NCBI GenBank assembly: GCA_016935735.1
Contig: JAFGQK010000071.1
Location: 1 to 64,000 of the forward strand
Direction: 5' to 3'
From: Spirochaetales bacterium
Lineage (GTDB): Bacteria > Spirochaetota > Spirochaetia > SZUA-6 > JAFGRV01
DNA: 64,000 nucleotides
Shown: positions 7,588 through 15,726 of the stretch, piece by piece
Position numbering within the stretch: position 1 is the first letter of the stretch
How the letters are laid out: each line of letters begins with the position of its first letter
The notes under the pieces: generated by a model
The model's database searches: none
Told to the model about the DNA's origin: nothing
Seen by the model: the letters and a program-made list of their open reading frames with translations, nothing else
Translations under genes and position numbers: made by a program

Positions 7588-8826
7588 TCATATAGTTCTC
7601 TGGAAAAAGATTTTGACCTCTGTTCCGCCGCCTTCCCTTGATTGAAGGGAAATTTTCCCCCCATTTGCCTCCAGAAAACGTTTTGTTATTGAGAGACCGA
7701 TTCCTGAACCTTTTGCCCTGGTGGTATAAAAAGGATCAAAAATTTTATCTCTTTTTTCCGGGGGTATACCGGTTCCCCGGTCAATCACCGAAAGAACGAT
7801 ATACTTCTTATCTGCCATTAATTCCAGTTTCACAGGTTCATGGTTGTTTCCATCCCCGGTCTGCTGGCTTTCCAGTGCATTGTTAATGACATTCTCCAAA
7901 ACACTCCTTAACCTTTCCCTGTCAAAAAGGATGGTATCATCCGGGAGAGAAGGTATAAATGTTACCGGTGAATTAAATCTTTTTAAAAGATTTTGAAGGA
8001 AAGATTCCAGGGCAATTTTCTCCGGCGAACCTGATGGATCCCGTACAAAATCGGAGATTCTGTTTGTTAAGTGTGAAAGCCGGTCTATCTCTTCTTCTAT
8101 AACAGAAAGATCGGATATATGCTTTTCCGGGAGGACCTTTTTTAAATAACCGGTTTGAATTCTCATTGCACCCAGCGGATTCTTTATTTCGTGGGCAAGT
8201 ACACGGGCGATTTCACCCAACCTGGCGAGTTGTTCCCTGGATTCAAGCTTTCTGCGGTATCCCCGGTTCTTTGTGTACAGGAATAAAAGACCGATCATTG
8301 CTGCCAGGAGAAAAAAAGCAATAAATATCCCCAGAAAGCGAATACGATATACCTGGTGCAAATAAGCGGAAGCATCAAGCTCAAAATATAGGAGATTGGC
8401 ATTATTACCGGGCTGCCTTCGCATCATAAAAGGCATTGGTCCCGGTTGTCTGTGATGAAACCCCGTTCTCCGGATAAGGATAAGACTCTGTTTCTTTCTG
8501 TTGATGATAAAATAGTAATCCTTTTTACGGACAGGAATTGAATCCAGATATTCAGGCGCATCCCCCCATGCACTGATCTTTTCTCCACTTGACTTATATA
8601 TCCCGAATCCCAGTACATTCTCCGGTAATTCAAAACTCCCGGATAAGGAATTACGCATAAGGGTTTCCATAAACATAGCAGCGGACCGTTCTGCTTCATA
8701 TTCAATTAAAATCCTGTGACGAAGAGATTCACCACTTAAAATCCACAGAACAAGGGCAGTAATCCCGGTATAAAGCAAAATGAAGAGAAGATAAACTACA
8801 TATATTCTTTTCCCGGATCGTTTCAT
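7588..8826 (-). CDS. membrane sensor histidine kinase
   Basis: A 412-residue kinase with two membrane segments (about 9-29 and 166-186) flanking a periplasmic sensor of about 135 residues that contains FHHRQPGPMPFMMRRQPG, rich in His, Met and Pro. The H-box LARVLAHEIKNPLGAMRIQTGY carries the phosphorylated His. The catalytic domain has the N-box LENVINNALES, G1 DRGTGIP and G2 GSGIGLSI. It should phosphorylate the sigma-54 regulator encoded 60 bases downstream. The Met/His-rich periplasmic loop hints at a metal or oxidant signal as in ZraS, but that is inference. Confidence 0.9.
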   Translation of the reverse strand: MKRSGKRIYVVYLLFILLYTGITALVLWILSGESLRHRILIEYEAERSAAMFMETLMRNSLSGSFELPENVLGFGIYKSSGEKISAWGDAPEYLDSIPVRKKDYYFIINRKKQSLILIRRTGFHHRQPGPMPFMMRRQPGNNANLLYFELDASAYLHQVYRIRFLGIFIAFFLLAAMIGLLFLYTKNRGYRRKLESREQLARLGEIARVLAHEIKNPLGAMRIQTGYLKKVLPEKHISDLSVIEEEIDRLSHLTNRISDFVRDPSGSPEKIALESFLQNLLKRFNSPVTFIPSLPDDTILFDRERLRSVLENVINNALESQQTGDGNNHEPVKLELMADKKYIVLSVIDRGTGIPPEKRDKIFDPFYTTRAKGSGIGLSITKRFLEANGGKISLQSREGGGTEVKIFFQRTI

Positions 8827-8849
8827 ATCCTTATTAATACTATCTTTTT

Positions 8850-8888
8850 TTGAAAAAAAAGGCCAGCCGGGTTTTTATCCCGGCCAGC
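8850..8888 (-). terminator. intra-operon Rho-independent terminator
   Basis: On the minus strand a stem of about 10 pairs (GCTGGCCGGG against CCCGGCTGGC, two G-U pairs, loop ATAAAAA) is followed by a run of eight T. It lies directly after the secreted-protein gene and before the kinase gene, so most transcripts probably stop here and the two regulators are made at a lower level. Confidence 0.8.
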
Positions 8889-8901
8889 TTCTTCTGTTTT
8901 T

Positions 8902-9408
8902 TTATTCAAACATGTCGAAAAAAGAACCCTTGAATCCGGGGCCAGTTCCACGATTACCTTTATAATGATGGTTCATTCTCCCCCATTTCCCCTGGTTGGG
9001 TTCCTGACACTGTTTGAATCCCTGTTCCGGATTATACTCTTTTCCGTTAATCACCGCTTTTGTTACAAAGAGGACTTCATCACCTTCGTTCAGAAATCTT
9101 GTCTGAACACCCTGTTTTACCTTAAGCTTGACACCTTCCACTGTCACTTCCATGTTGTCCGTAATATCAGTATCTGCAAGGCAATACCGTGGAACCATCA
9201 ATTTATAGGTGTCATCCCCTGCGTTAAGTTCAGGAAAAACGCGGTTGGAAATGATAATCCGGCCGGTCAACGTAATCTTTTCCCTGGATTCAATGAAATT
9301 TTTGAATTCCTGGTTTCCTGTCCCGCTTCCATCCCACTGACCATATCCAAATAGTGATATGGTTAATCCAAGAATCAACAGGACAAATAAAGTTCTTTTC
9401 CCTGTCAT
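8902..9408 (-). CDS. secreted protein of unknown function in a two-component operon
   Basis: A 168-residue protein with a signal peptide of about 22 residues (LFVLLILGLTISLFGYGQ). The mature part has alternating beta strands that could form an OB-like barrel (KITLTGRIIISNRVFPEL, NMEVTVEGVKLKVK, DEVLFVTKAVINGKEY). It ends in a Gly/His/Lys-rich tail, MNHHYKGNRGTGPGFKG. I do not recognise the family. It is the first gene of the operon and the direct target of a sigma-54 promoter, followed by a terminator and then kinase and regulator. This is the layout expected for a periplasmic stress or metal-binding effector made under control of its own regulator. The start has AGGAGG. Confidence 0.75.
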   Translation of the reverse strand: MTGKRTLFVLLILGLTISLFGYGQWDGSGTGNQEFKNFIESREKITLTGRIIISNRVFPELNAGDDTYKLMVPRYCLADTDITDNMEVTVEGVKLKVKQGVQTRFLNEGDEVLFVTKAVINGKEYNPEQGFKQCQEPNQGKWGRMNHHYKGNRGTGPGFKGSFFDMFE

Positions 9409-9442
9409 TTTCTGCCTCCTTCATATAGTGTTATTAATAGAT

Positions 9443-9459
9443 ATGCAAAAACTGTACCA
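9443..9459 (-). promoter_or_regulatory. sigma-54 promoter
   Basis: On the minus strand, TGGTACAGTTTTTGCAT has GG and GC separated by exactly ten bases and the full TTGCA -12 element. The expected start of transcription is near 9433, leaving a 25-base leader with AGGAGG before the ATG at 9408. Confidence 0.82.
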
Positions 9460-9620
9460 GGTTAATGAGTTATTTTTATAATGAGGGGAAAAAGGATAAA
9501 TAACCTGTTTTTTAATGGCAACCGGCTCTATTTTTTTCCCGGTAAAAGACAAATGTTATCAACAGAAGAGGATTGTCTGTATCAGTAGCACCATTTCCGC
9601 AGTTTTTTACTTAAAAAAAT

Positions 9621-9663
9621 GGGAATATTTTTCCCACTTTTTCCCGACAGGAATATTTTTCCC
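9621..9663. promoter_or_regulatory. paired dyads, probable enhancer site for the sigma-54 activator
   Basis: GGGAATATTTTTCCC at 9621 and GGAATATTTTTCCC at 9650 are near-identical dyads (GGAA-N5-TTCC) with a centre-to-centre distance of 28 bases. They lie about 180-210 bases upstream of the -12 box of the sigma-54 promoter, the usual place for an NtrC-type activator to bind. The divergent murE gene starts 165 bases to the right, so they could also act on it. Confidence 0.6.
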
Positions 9664-9827
9664 GCCTGAAATCAATTTTATCAGGTTTACAAGGAAAGAA
9701 TTAAAGTAAATTCAATCCTGTAAATCATGTTAATCCTATCGGGAAGAAGTCAGATTACTAAAAGAGCACCTTATATGGGGTTTCAACTATATTGAAGATT
9801 ACCCGTGTTCATGATACACTTGCATGC

Positions 9828-11363
9828 ATGAATCAAAAAAGGCTGGCATCACTTCTAAATGAAATTTCCATACAAAAAATACAGGGAAACGCAGATGTCC
9901 TCGTAAATGGTATTACCTATGATTCACGAAGGGTGAAACCGGGATTCATCTTTACTGCACTTCCCGGGTTTCATATCGATGGTCACAGGTATATTGATAA
10001 TGCCATACAGAATGGTGCCGGGGTTATTATTCATGAAAAGGAACGTGAAAACCATACTACAGGGATTACCTATATCAGGGTAGAGAATGTACGTGCAGCC
10101 CTTTCCGCACTTTCTGCTGCATATTTTGATCATCCTTCCCGGCATCTTGCCATGATCGGGGTAACAGGGACAGACGGGAAAAGTACTACCGTATGGTTTA
10201 TCCATCAACTCCTGGAAGCACTTGGGGAAAAATCCGGGTTTCTTTCCACGGTCCAGATAAAAATAGAGGACCAGGTCATGAAAAATCCATTAAGACAGTC
10301 TACCCCCGAGGCGCCGGAAATACACGAGGTGCTGCATAAAATCCGGAAGGCAGGAAAGGACATCGCTATTATAGAAGCGACATCTCATGGCCTTTCCGAA
10401 CAGACAAAAAGGCTTTCCCATGTTGATTTTGACTGTGCTGTTTTGACAAATGTTACCCACGAACATCTCGAGTTTCACGGTTCTTTTGAACAATACAGAT
10501 CAGACAAGGCAAATCTTTTCCGTATGCTCGATAAACAGGGGAATAAGAAATTAAAACACGGTAAATCCATTACCAGCTGCGGTATTATTAATAATGATGA
10601 CCCGTCAGGCAGCTTTTTTAGATCAGTAACAAAAAAAAGAGTCTGCACATACAGTGTAGTGGAAAAAGATGCGGATCTTTTTGCTCACTCCTTTACCCCG
10701 GATTCCGGCGGGACTGGCTTTGTCATATCCGCAGGAGACTATCATCATGAGGCATTATTGAATATTCCTGGTCTTTTCAATATAGAAAACCTGCTTGCAG
10801 CATGTCTTGCCGTATGCAGCCTTCTTAATATCCATATATCCCGTCTCGTCCCGTTTTTCCCACACCTTACAGGAGTACCGGGAAGGTTGATTCCTATTCA
10901 TGAAGGGCAGCCATTTCATGTTATTGTGGATTATGCACATACACCGGGATCCTTTGAAAAGATTATGCCCATGATGAGGCAACTTACAAAGGGGAAGCTT
11001 ATCGCGGTCTTCGGTTCTGCCGGCGAGCGCGATGTGGGAAAAAGACCGATGCAGGGACGAATTGCATCAACTTATTGTGACATGGTGGTCCTTACGGATG
11101 AAGATCCAAGGCTTGAAGACCGTTATAAAATTCTTTCAGAAATTGCAGCAGGATGCCATATGCTTGAAAAGGGGAAAACTCTTTTTCTTGAACCGGACAG
11201 GGTAAAAGCGATTTCACTGGCATATTCCTTAGCAGCAGACAATGATGATACCATTCTCCTGCTTGGGAAGGGACATGAAAGCAGTATTATTTATCCGGAT
11301 GGACCCGTTGAATGGGATGAAACAGAAGTAGCCCGCAGGCTACTTAAGGAGATGAAGTTTTAA
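9828..11363 (+). CDS. murE: MurE, UDP-MurNAc-tripeptide synthetase
   Basis: Adds the third amino acid to UDP-MurNAc-L-Ala-D-Glu in peptidoglycan synthesis. It has the MurE N-terminal domain (GITYDSRRVKPGFIFTALPGFHIDG), the ATP loop GVTGTDGKSTT, ATSHGL, the VLTNVTHEHLEFHG block and the C-terminal domain with VDYAHTPGSFEK and GSAGERD. The substrate motif reads DEDPR rather than DNPR of diaminopimelate enzymes, so the third residue may be ornithine, as in treponemes, or lysine. The track extends the ORF to TTG at 9792; I prefer ATG at 9828 (MNQKRLASLLNE) because it fits the family N-terminus, though neither start has a clear ribosome binding site. Confidence 0.9.
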   Translation: MNQKRLASLLNEISIQKIQGNADVLVNGITYDSRRVKPGFIFTALPGFHIDGHRYIDNAIQNGAGVIIHEKERENHTTGITYIRVENVRAALSALSAAYFDHPSRHLAMIGVTGTDGKSTTVWFIHQLLEALGEKSGFLSTVQIKIEDQVMKNPLRQSTPEAPEIHEVLHKIRKAGKDIAIIEATSHGLSEQTKRLSHVDFDCAVLTNVTHEHLEFHGSFEQYRSDKANLFRMLDKQGNKKLKHGKSITSCGIINNDDPSGSFFRSVTKKRVCTYSVVEKDADLFAHSFTPDSGGTGFVISAGDYHHEALLNIPGLFNIENLLAACLAVCSLLNIHISRLVPFFPHLTGVPGRLIPIHEGQPFHVIVDYAHTPGSFEKIMPMMRQLTKGKLIAVFGSAGERDVGKRPMQGRIASTYCDMVVLTDEDPRLEDRYKILSEIAAGCHMLEKGKTLFLEPDRVKAISLAYSLAADNDDTILLLGKGHESSIIYPDGPVEWDETEVARRLLKEMKF

Positions 11364-11384
11364 TAAATAATTCACATAAGCTCT

Positions 11385-11588
11385 TTATTCCGGTATAAAT
11401 TGCAGATCTGATATTTCTAATGCAAAACCAAAATTCTTACCCGGATAATCTGCATTTCTGAATTGAATATAATTTACATCACTCTTGTCAAAATCTGCCT
11501 GCTCTGCCCATTCGGATTGTTTGCAATGATCAAAGAGGATCGTGATTTCAGTCTCATTTAAATTCCAGGTGATATCAACATATGCCAA
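11385..11588 (-). CDS. small protein of unknown function, possibly a gene fragment
   Basis: A 67-residue ORF starting at TTG 11588, with AAGGA six bases ahead. The end, NYIQFRNADYPGKNFGFALEISDLQFIPE, resembles the last strands of a galactose-binding-like beta-sandwich domain, as if it were the tail of a larger exported carbohydrate-binding protein. There is no signal peptide. It follows the TPR fragment by nine bases. It may be the relic of a longer gene. Confidence 0.35.
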   Translation of the reverse strand: MAYVDITWNLNETEITILFDHCKQSEWAEQADFDKSDVNYIQFRNADYPGKNFGFALEISDLQFIPE

Positions 11589-11597
11589 TATTTTCCT

Positions 11598-11807
11598 TTA
11601 TTTCTTCCCTGCCTGTTTTAGAAAACGCTCTGCATCCTGCGCATATGTATGGTAATCCTGGTTTGCGATGGTGTGAAAGATTGTTTGTGTCTGGTCAATT
11701 TCTCCCGGTTGATGCAATGCCACCCCCCTATAGTAGGAAGCTTTGGTGTGGTCCGGTGATACGGTTATTACCTGTTGAAATAAATCCAGGGCGGTAAAAG
11801 TATTCAA
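11598..11807 (-). pseudogene. TPR protein fragment
   Basis: A 69-residue ORF containing one complete tetratricopeptide-like repeat (FTALDLFQQVITVSPDHTKASYYRGVALHQPG) and a second partial one ending YAQDAERFLKQAGKK. Family members normally carry several repeats, and no matching sequence is found upstream, so it seems to be the C-terminal scrap of a larger TPR protein. No good ribosome binding site precedes the ATG. Confidence 0.45.
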
Positions 11808-11843
11808 AATAGCTTAAATGGACCTCATCCACCCAGCAAATTT

Positions 11844-12143
11844 TTACATGAGTATGGGCGGGAGCCTGTTCCCGTGCTGTTTTTTAAAAAAAAGCCTGGA
11901 ATTAATATGAGAAAAACGGCCGGTCCGGTACGGGGCAAGGCAATAAGAGAAATCCGGATAGGTACCGATAGAGAGAATGTAACATTTATAGTCTTCTGGA
12001 AGAAGTAACGTATTACTGCCCTGTTCGGTAATAGAAGATATTTTTATGAATTCCTGATTGATAATATCCAGGGAAAACATATTTCTGAAATAATCTGCTA
12101 TATTTTCCTCAAAAATAGAAAATACAGTATGAATTATATTCAT
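11844..12143 (-). CDS. hypothetical protein with a leaderless-type promoter
   Basis: A 99-residue ORF that I do not recognise. The first 60 residues (MNIIHTVFSIFEENIADYFRN and onward to LLLPEDYKCYILSIG) look like normal protein; the last part is more random and may follow a frameshift. What supports it is a TTGACC-N16-TCTAAT promoter on the minus strand (12148-12175) whose -10 box ends four bases before this ATG. A stop directly after a GC-rich inverted stretch makes a recently truncated gene possible. Confidence 0.4.
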   Translation of the reverse strand: MNIIHTVFSIFEENIADYFRNMFSLDIINQEFIKISSITEQGSNTLLLPEDYKCYILSIGTYPDFSYCLAPYRTGRFSHINSRLFFKKQHGNRLPPILM

Positions 12144-12246
12144 ATATATTAGATGAGTATTTGAGTATTGGTCAAAAAAAAATTCATTATTTCCTGGAGT
12201 AAAATTGAGGTTTTTCTATTTTTTAATCATGTAAATAATAAATATC

Positions 12247-13224
12247 TTAATGCAAATTCATCTGGGGGCCAATATCTATTGCTTTATCTTTTTTTGCGGT
12301 CACCCGTTTTATCCCCCTGTTGTCTCCCTTGTAGTAATTGGTAATCGCCCTGTTGATGAAGGTCATAATGAGTACTAAAAGAAACAACAACCATGCAATT
12401 GCACTTCCCCGGCCGTATTTGCCGGCACGCTGGAGTGACCACAGAATATAGAAAGCAGCGGTAAACCCTGCATTATTTGCCCCACCCATCCAGAGATATC
12501 CCTGGGTAAGGACAAAAGGTTCGTCAAATATCTGCATTCCGCCAATGATACTCATGGTGACTGCAAAGAAAATGATCGGGAGAAGCATGGGTATCGTAAT
12601 ATTAACATGCTTGGTAATTAAAGAAGCACCATCGATATCTGCGGATTCATATAATTCATTGGGAATAGCTTGTAAACCGGCAAGATAGATAAGAGTGTTC
12701 CAGCCGATCCACCGCCAGTTAATGACAATTGCAATTGCTATAGGGATTGACCAGGACCAGTTAATCCAATCTACCGGTGCAACTCCGAAGATTCCTGTTA
12801 TATAGTTAAGAAGACCGTATTTCATGTTAAAAACGTTTTGAAAAATAATAGCAACGGAAACAGCACTGGTAATAACAGGCAGGAAATATGCTGTACGGAA
12901 TATATCCCTGCCCCGTATAAGCTTGCTGTTCAGAACTATTGCAAGCGGTATTGCAAAAAGATGCTGGGTAAATGATCCAAAAATAAGAAGCCATATCGTT
13001 ATCCCAATGGTCTTCCAGAAATAGACATCTTTAAAAAGAAGAAAGGAAAAGTGTTGAAGACCGGCGAATTGAGCGGTTTTTATTCCACCCATACCTGACC
13101 ATTTATGGAAAGAAAGAAAAATAGAAAATCCCAGTGGAAAAACCATAAATGCAGCAAATACAATAAAAAACGGACTAATAAATACATATGGAGCTATTTT
13201 TTGCCTGTTCAGTCTCATTTTCAT
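12247..13224 (-). CDS. sugar ABC transporter permease (MalF type)
   Basis: A 325-residue inner-membrane permease with six segments, beginning with the usual YVFISPFFIVFAAFMVFPLGFSIFLSFHKW. The EAA loop that docks the ATPase is visible as NELYESADIDGASLITKHVNITIPMLLP. It is the last gene of a three-gene operon: binding protein, MalG-type permease, then this gene. The ATPase gene is not next to it, so a shared MsmX/UgpC-type ATPase encoded elsewhere must energise it. Start: two ATG codons two codons apart, with AAGGA in front. The sugar is unknown. Confidence 0.92.
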   Translation of the reverse strand: MKMRLNRQKIAPYVFISPFFIVFAAFMVFPLGFSIFLSFHKWSGMGGIKTAQFAGLQHFSFLLFKDVYFWKTIGITIWLLIFGSFTQHLFAIPLAIVLNSKLIRGRDIFRTAYFLPVITSAVSVAIIFQNVFNMKYGLLNYITGIFGVAPVDWINWSWSIPIAIAIVINWRWIGWNTLIYLAGLQAIPNELYESADIDGASLITKHVNITIPMLLPIIFFAVTMSIIGGMQIFDEPFVLTQGYLWMGGANNAGFTAAFYILWSLQRAGKYGRGSAIAWLLFLLVLIMTFINRAITNYYKGDNRGIKRVTAKKDKAIDIGPQMNLH

Positions 13225-13239
13225 CCTTTCCTTACTTAT

Positions 13240-14121
13240 CTATCCTTTAACACTCCCGGCAAGCATATTTGAAATAATTTGCCTGGAGAAAAATATAAAT
13301 GCGATTAAAATGGGAATAAGCCCAAGAGCATTCCCCAGCATGACAGGCCCGATAATCCCTTCGCTGCGGAGATTCATCTCCGACAGGGCGACCGGGATAG
13401 TCCTTGCTTCTTCTTTCGTAAGCATCACCATTGCATAAATAAAGTCATTCCATGAAAAAACAAAGGAAATAGTTCCCAACACAGCAATTCCTGCCCTGGA
13501 GAGAGGAAATCCAACCCGGAGGAGGATTTGAAATTCGCTTAATCCGTCAATTCGGGCTGCATCAATCAGGTCAAGAGGGACAGAACCTTCTATGAATTGG
13601 GTCATAAGGAACACCCCGAATGCATTTCCTATCTGGGGTACAATCATGGGAAACCAGGTGTTTGTTACTTTTAACCAGACCATCATCTGTAAGGTCGGGA
13701 TAAGCCAGAGAAAACGGGGAAGCATAATGGTGATAAGAATAAAGGGAAACAATATTCCTTTATATTTAAAATTGTATTTCGCAAAAGCAAATCCTGCCAT
13801 GGTACAGAAAAAGACCTGGGTAGCAGTGGCAAGAATTGCGATTCCCAGGCTGTTGAACATATTCAAATGATAGGGAATCTTCTGAAACAGGGTATCCCAG
13901 TTTTCGCAAAAACTGTTTCCTATCCAGGTGGGAGGGGGATTTGTATAGATTGTCTGGTAATCCCTGGTTGCAAGAATAAAAACATGATAAAAGGGATATG
14001 CAAAAATAAAGAAAAAAGTGATAAGAATAAAATAAAGTATTACTCTGCCGAATACCCTCCCGATTTTTTTTAATAATATGGATTGCTTATTAAAAGCCGG
14101 CTGTAATTGAAGTGTTGACAC
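13240..14121 (-). CDS. sugar ABC transporter permease (MalG type)
   Basis: A 293-residue permease with six membrane segments. The N-terminal FAYPFYHVFILATRDYQTIY stretch and the EAA loop PLDLIDAARIDGLSEFQILLRVGFPLSRAG are typical of MalG/UgpE-type subunits of carbohydrate importers. It pairs with the permease encoded 15 bases downstream. Between it and the binding-protein gene lies a terminator hairpin, so it is probably made in smaller amounts than the binding protein. The N-terminus is slightly long (LQLQPAFNKQSILLKKIGRVFG) but basic and cytoplasmic. Confidence 0.92.
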   Translation of the reverse strand: MSTLQLQPAFNKQSILLKKIGRVFGRVILYFILITFFFIFAYPFYHVFILATRDYQTIYTNPPPTWIGNSFCENWDTLFQKIPYHLNMFNSLGIAILATATQVFFCTMAGFAFAKYNFKYKGILFPFILITIMLPRFLWLIPTLQMMVWLKVTNTWFPMIVPQIGNAFGVFLMTQFIEGSVPLDLIDAARIDGLSEFQILLRVGFPLSRAGIAVLGTISFVFSWNDFIYAMVMLTKEEARTIPVALSEMNLRSEGIIGPVMLGNALGLIPILIAFIFFSRQIISNMLAGSVKG

Positions 14122-14189
14122 AAATCCCTCCTTGCAACTGGTTAATCGGTCGTGTTTTATTCAAACAGGATGCGTTTTGTTAAAAAGTA

Positions 14190-14224
14190 AAAAAAACAAG
14201 AGGGTCTCTATTTCAGACCCTCTT
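14190..14224 (-). terminator. partial terminator between binding protein and permease genes
   Basis: On the minus strand, arms AAGAGGGTCT and AGACCCTCTT (10 pairs, 7-base loop) are followed by TTGTTTTTTTT. Placed just after the binding-protein stop, it should lower expression of the permeases relative to the binding protein. Confidence 0.85.
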
Positions 14225-14239
14225 TATTTATTTAAAATA

Positions 14240-15508
14240 TTACATCTGGTTCTTAATTTCTGTTTTTGCTGTTTTGTAAGCTTCATCTACCGGAACACCA
14301 TCATCAACAACCGCTTTAATTGCATTGTTGAAAATATCAACAGCAATTGCATCGTATTCGGATACGTTCTGCACCGGAATATTCTTGCCAATATCCTGGA
14401 AAATAAGACGGACTTTCTGCCCACCGTAGTATTCTACAGGTTCTGACATTATAGGATCGTCAAACACCGTCACTAATGCAGGAAAAGCATCGGTCGTCTT
14501 AAAGGTGATAAGCTGGGCATCCGGGTTTGTGCAGAGATATTTTGTCACTTCCCAGGCCATGGGTTTCTTTTCTGCTGATGTTTGTTCAGGAATTCCAATA
14601 TAAGAACCACCGTATGAAGCAAAAACTTTCCCCGGGCAATAATCGACTCTCCAGTCACCGGCGAGATCCGGACACATCCAGTTCTTGAAATGACCGCCAA
14701 GCCATGCACCGGAGAACATCGTTACAACAATCCCTTCTTTAAAAGAATTAATCCATTCACCCGACCATCCGGGGAAGTTGGCATCAATACCTGCTTCCCT
14801 GATTTTTTTGCAGAGTTCAAGCACCCCTTTAAATCTTTTTGCCGGTTCAAGAGGTTCATTGTTCTGGAACCACCCGCCTTTTCCTCCATTTAGCGGGATC
14901 ATGGATACGTCATTCGGGTTGGTAAGTGCGTACTGGTCAATAACGCCATCACCGTCTTTGTCAATTGTAAGCTGTTTTCCCTTTTCGATGTATTCATCCC
15001 AGGAAGCAATGCCGGTAAGTTCCACACCAAGGTCGTCTGACACACTCTTTCTGTAGAAAAATACCGCGGGTGCAATATCCACCGGGAGCGCCACAAGTTT
15101 TCCATCTGTCGTTGTTGCATTCGACATACCAAATTTTACCAGATCTTTCCCCACCTGTTTTCCTTTAAAAAGATCTGCTGAAAGGTTGGTAAATCCTCCT
15201 TCTCTTACAAAACGGGCTATGTAGCCGATCTCTAAAGCTTCGACGTCATTTGCACCAACACCTGCAGCAATTTGAGTAACAAGTCTGTCATGATGTCCAC
15301 CAAAGTCCGAAGACTGGAATTGAAGTGTCAGCTTGGGGAATTTTTGTTTGAAACCATCCGAATCCTTTACTGCTGTATAAGCTGATTCAAGGTCTCCAAA
15401 AACACCCATAGTGAGGGTAATTTCCTGCTTAGAAACATCCTGCGGGCCGGACGCAAATAGTGTTCCTGCAAGGAACGCTATTATAAGTACCAGGCATAGT
15501 CTTTTCAT
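14240..15508 (-). CDS. sugar ABC transporter substrate-binding protein
   Basis: A 422-residue family-1 extracellular solute-binding protein. The signal peptide LVLIIAFLAGTLFASG has no lipobox Cys, so it is probably periplasmic rather than lipid-anchored. Typical blocks are ALEIGYIARFVREGGFTNLS, LPVDIAPAVFFYRKS and YGGSYIGIPEQTS, together with a WDEYIEKGKQLT hinge region. The family imports mono- and oligosaccharides; the actual sugar cannot be read. It is the first gene of the importer operon. The start has AGGAGG, and a 15-base palindrome 30 bases upstream is a likely operator shared with the lipoprotein at 5977. Confidence 0.92.
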   Translation of the reverse strand: MKRLCLVLIIAFLAGTLFASGPQDVSKQEITLTMGVFGDLESAYTAVKDSDGFKQKFPKLTLQFQSSDFGGHHDRLVTQIAAGVGANDVEALEIGYIARFVREGGFTNLSADLFKGKQVGKDLVKFGMSNATTTDGKLVALPVDIAPAVFFYRKSVSDDLGVELTGIASWDEYIEKGKQLTIDKDGDGVIDQYALTNPNDVSMIPLNGGKGGWFQNNEPLEPAKRFKGVLELCKKIREAGIDANFPGWSGEWINSFKEGIVVTMFSGAWLGGHFKNWMCPDLAGDWRVDYCPGKVFASYGGSYIGIPEQTSAEKKPMAWEVTKYLCTNPDAQLITFKTTDAFPALVTVFDDPIMSEPVEYYGGQKVRLIFQDIGKNIPVQNVSEYDAIAVDIFNNAIKAVVDDGVPVDEAYKTAKTEIKNQM

Positions 15509-15537
15509 AAAGACCTCCTCTCTCTTTTTTATGATTT

Positions 15538-15552
15538 ACCGATAACATCGGT
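15538..15552 (-). promoter_or_regulatory. palindromic operator upstream of the sugar ABC operon
   Basis: ACCGATAACATCGGT is a perfect 6-3-6 palindrome starting 30 bases upstream of the binding-protein ATG. Its minus-strand core GATGTTATCGG recurs upstream of the carbohydrate-binding-like lipoprotein at an almost identical distance. A LacI- or ROK-type sugar repressor would be a natural reader, but no such gene is in the window. Confidence 0.65.
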
Positions 15553-15726
15553 ATATTCACCTTAAATAACTCCTCCAAAAGAACAAATTCCACCTTTTAA
15601 AAAAAATATCTGAAGAAGGAGAATCTGTCAATGGGTTTATTTTAAAAAAACAGCCCTTTTTTTATTATAAATGTATGTGTTTATAACTGAAATACCAATA
15701 GAACAGTGGTATAAATACCATTTGTA

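Noticed and set aside
9515-9709. 64-residue ORF upstream of murE
   Set aside because: It covers the enhancer-like dyads and has low-complexity composition (FFPTGIFFPPEINF) and no start site.
11582-11797. 71-residue plus-strand ORF after murE
   Set aside because: Antisense to the TPR fragment, no ribosome binding site, and a random-looking composition.
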